From Phymatolithon calcareum (taxonomy: Eukaryota > Rhodophyta > Florideophyceae > Hapalidiales): a stretch of 64,000 nt of DNA. Every line of letters starts with the position of its first letter. Within the stretch, counting starts at the first letter, position 1. The position numbers and the translations under genes were made by a program. The stretch lies in the NCBI GenBank assembly GCA_977006965.1, contig OZ345374.1, positions 1,984,001 through 2,048,000 of the forward strand. Direction: 5' to 3'. The notes under the pieces were generated by a model, which was not told the origin of the DNA, did no database searches, and saw nothing but the letters and a program-made list of their open reading frames with translations. This document shows positions 61,985 to 64,000 of this stretch, piece after piece.

Positions 61985-62373
61985 CAGAGGGGCCTTCTTG
62001 AGAATTCATCAAAATCGCGGCATAGACCCAGTCAAAAAAGTCCTCATTACCAGTCATTATTTCGTGAACTGGTTACGAGGACGCGGCATAGGTTTTCAGT
62101 GGCTGAGTGTTGATTTGCAAACTTTCGCTTCAGATGTTTTCGCACACTTTTGAGCAAAAACTTGAAACATCACGAAAAGTTTTGTTGAAAAGCAATTCCA
62201 CTTCCGAAAACTAAAATCGTTATGAGAAAAAATGTCCCATAGATGAGCACATTAGCCACGCTAAACCTATGCCGCGTCCTCATTACCAGTGAAAATATTT
62301 CGGACTGGATTTGAGGACTTTTCCAGACTGGTAGTGCGGACGCAAAAATTGAATTCTCAAGAAGGTCCCTCTG
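61985..62373. mobile_element. Foldback miniature element with nested inverted repeats
   Basis: 389 bp with inverted ends CAGAGGGRCCTTCTTGAG (extending to GAATTCA). Inside, a second inverted pair near 62077-62096 and 62260-62282 contains GGACGCGGCATAGGTTT. The motif GTCCTCATTACCAGT recurs at 62040 and 62276 with palindromic partners (ACTGG...GAGGAC). Nearly the whole element can fold on itself. The CAG start suggests hAT, but no 8-bp TSD is seen. Confidence 0.8.
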
Positions 62374-63110
62374 TCATAAAATCTATATAATTACCATGCA
62401 GTCTAAATTAATTGCGCGCATTGCTGCATCGCCCGAAGAGTAAGCCACAGAACAGTACTGCAGACAGCAGGGCATTCTGTAATCAAAGAAAAATTCAAAA
62501 AGCTAACTTGCAGGCAATACGCTATGGTCCCTAAATTATTATACACCTCGTAAATTACTTTGAACTGAAATCGTCAGGGAGCCAAATTCGACGTGGTAAG
62601 CTCATACGCTACTCGCCGCGTGGCAAGAATGGAATGGTTCAGCGCGGCTACATCTCCTTGAGTCCCTCTTCTGTGTTGCGGTGTCCAAATGTGGCTCTTC
62701 TACGAAGTCTACTTTCCTTCACAAGCAGTTACTGTACTGTACCTCCTGTGAGCAAAACACGACCGGACAGCCGCACACGCCTTCTAGAAGCCCATCAACT
62801 TAATTCGAACACGTGCATTGAGTAAGACAAGGGACGGTTAACTTCTCCTGGCTAAGACTTTGCAGTATAATATTTCGTTTTTTCTGTCTCAAGGAAGCAC
62901 TCTAAAACGTAACGGTAAGTAAAGTAAACGTGGCGTGAGGTCAAATATTACCATCTCGGGAACGGGAAGAGTCTATAAATACTACTATTTTTCTCGTCAC
63001 TAAAAAAGAGAAACAGCTGTTTCGTCCGCAGATCTGAACTGCCAGTTCATAGCTGACAGTGGAATGTGCCTTCTTACCATCACTCATCCGGTTATGCCTC
63101 GGACTCTCCA
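62374..63110. other. No gene recognised
   Basis: AT-rich upstream region of the small secreted protein gene. Confidence 0.4.
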
Positions 63111-63119
63111 CTATAAATG
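63111..63119 (+). promoter_or_regulatory. TATA-like box upstream of the cysteine-rich protein gene
   Basis: CTATAAATG about 115 bp before the start codon at 63229. The spacing suits transcription starting near 63140 with a ~90-nt leader free of upstream ATGs. Confidence 0.5.
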
Positions 63120-63228
63120 TCGATCTCGTCCTCCCAGGGCGAAAAGTTTTGGCCAACTCAGTGCCTCGAAGTCCCACCCGTCCGCAGGAACATTTGTCAA
63201 CGGTCACCCTCTCTGCAGAAGTGTCACC

Positions 63229-63492
63229 ATGCTTCGTTCCTTCATGCTCTTGTGCCTCATCGGGATACTACTTTCCGCATCGACTGGATCTGCTCAGCTT
63301 CTTCCCGCCACCATTGGGCAGTTTTGTGACAACGCTGATTTCACGTGCCAGGACGGTCTCGACTGCGTTCCAGATGATGAATTTATGGAGACGGTCTGCA
63401 CTCTTCTTGTTGGTGAAAAAATGAACTGCGCACCCCGATGGGTTAAATGCAAGGAAGGCCTGACATGCAAGAACGAAAGATGCGAAAAATAG
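63229..63492 (+). CDS. Small secreted cysteine-rich protein
   Basis: 87 residues from the ATG at 63229 (MLRSFMLLCLIGILLSAS). The open frame extends 55 codons upstream, but the signal peptide begins here and a TATA-like box precedes it. Residues 1-~22 form a signal peptide ending near SAQ. The mature ~65 residues hold eight cysteines: CDNADFTCQDGLDCVP, VCTLL, NCAP, KCKEGLTCKNERC. The repeated C-x-[DE]-G-L-x-C unit (CQDGLDC, CKEGLTC) resembles small disulfide-rich folds of the colipase/dickkopf type, but length and spacing do not fix a family. It is probably exported to the cell surface or wall. Role unknown. Confidence 0.7.
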   Translation: MLRSFMLLCLIGILLSASTGSAQLLPATIGQFCDNADFTCQDGLDCVPDDEFMETVCTLLVGEKMNCAPRWVKCKEGLTCKNERCEK

Positions 63493-64000
63493 TTTGCCGC
63501 ATCTTGAACTATAATGTTCCGCACTGAATTTTCTCTTCGAAGGGGACCTGAGCCTGTTTAGGAATCAAACTGGAACCCGTTCTATCGCGACGACTAGTGC
63601 GGAATTAAAAACTCTTCATTCTATTCCATACTAAATTAATTTTCTTTGAGATTGAGTTTGTTTTGTTGCTGCAATTTGCTGAAGTACTGTAGTTTACTGT
63701 AAAAGTGGCTGTGTACCCAACTGGACGTTAAATGGCACCTTCGTTTCTACTCATGTTTCCTATTTTTCATTCCTTGAGCTTACTCTGTGTGGTTCAGGAT
63801 TATGTTAATCGCACGAGCTACTCTTCTTTCTTCATCGTTTGAACACACCGGCTTTACCATTTTATTCTTCATCGTGGATGTAAACCATTTCCCCAGGCGT
63901 CCGAGCTTTTCTTCCACTTGCGATGGATTTCGTGAGAATCTTCCCAGGAACCATTGCGCGCATTGGTTTCGGTGATGACTTCTTCTTAGCTTGAGTGCCG
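63493..64000. other. No gene recognised
   Basis: Downstream flank of the secreted protein gene. Short ORFs only (63787-63975 lacks support). Confidence 0.4.

Overview
The window is a eukaryotic nuclear segment dominated by transposable elements. Its few host genes suggest a photosynthetic eukaryote with compact, intron-poor genes: an RWP-RK transcription factor (a family largely found in plants, algae and their relatives), a HutX/ChuX-like protein with a plastid-type presequence, and a canopy (saposin-like) ER protein with one 103-bp GT-AG intron. A red alga is my best guess, but this is inference from gene style and was not tested by a search.

Layout. 1-36.6 kb is a stack of nested transposons. 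Most boundaries can be resolved because target-site duplications (TSDs) are visible. Two copies of an unclassified inverted-repeat element, here called TIR-X (802-7390 and 11350-28286), act as landing pads. Copy 1 received LINE-B (itself split by a hAT transposon), a LINE-C 3' end and LINE-D. Copy 2 received LINE-C (itself split by LINE-B, by an unknown insert and by a nearly full-length LINE-A) and a full-length minus-strand LINE-A2. LINE-A carries a 427-bp solo LTR inside its second ORF. Removing the insertions in order restores two TIR-X copies of about 1.8-1.9 kb that align with each other. LINE-A, A2, B, C and D are my labels for related non-LTR families with an endonuclease and reverse transcriptase.

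36.6-40 kb holds a candidate miniature LTR element with 109-bp direct repeats and a Mutator-like element. 42.3-47.1 kb is the gene island: RWP-RK factor (+), acidic unknown protein (+), HutX-like protein (-) and canopy protein (+). The last two are divergent, with about 305 bp between their starts. 47-55 kb is mostly unannotated DNA with a 685-bp hAT-type miniature element and decayed LINE pieces.

55.07-61.72 kb is a complete but decayed Copia LTR element. Its sense gag and pol are broken by several stops and frameshifts. An uninterrupted 371-codon ORF on the opposite strand, between RNase H and the 3' LTR, has motifs resembling a papain/OTU-type cysteine protease. This antisense ORF is the observation I find most interesting. 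The window ends with a foldback miniature element (61985-62373) and a gene for a small secreted cysteine-rich protein (63229-63492) with a TATA box upstream.

No rRNA, tRNA, CRISPR array or bacterial operon structure was seen.
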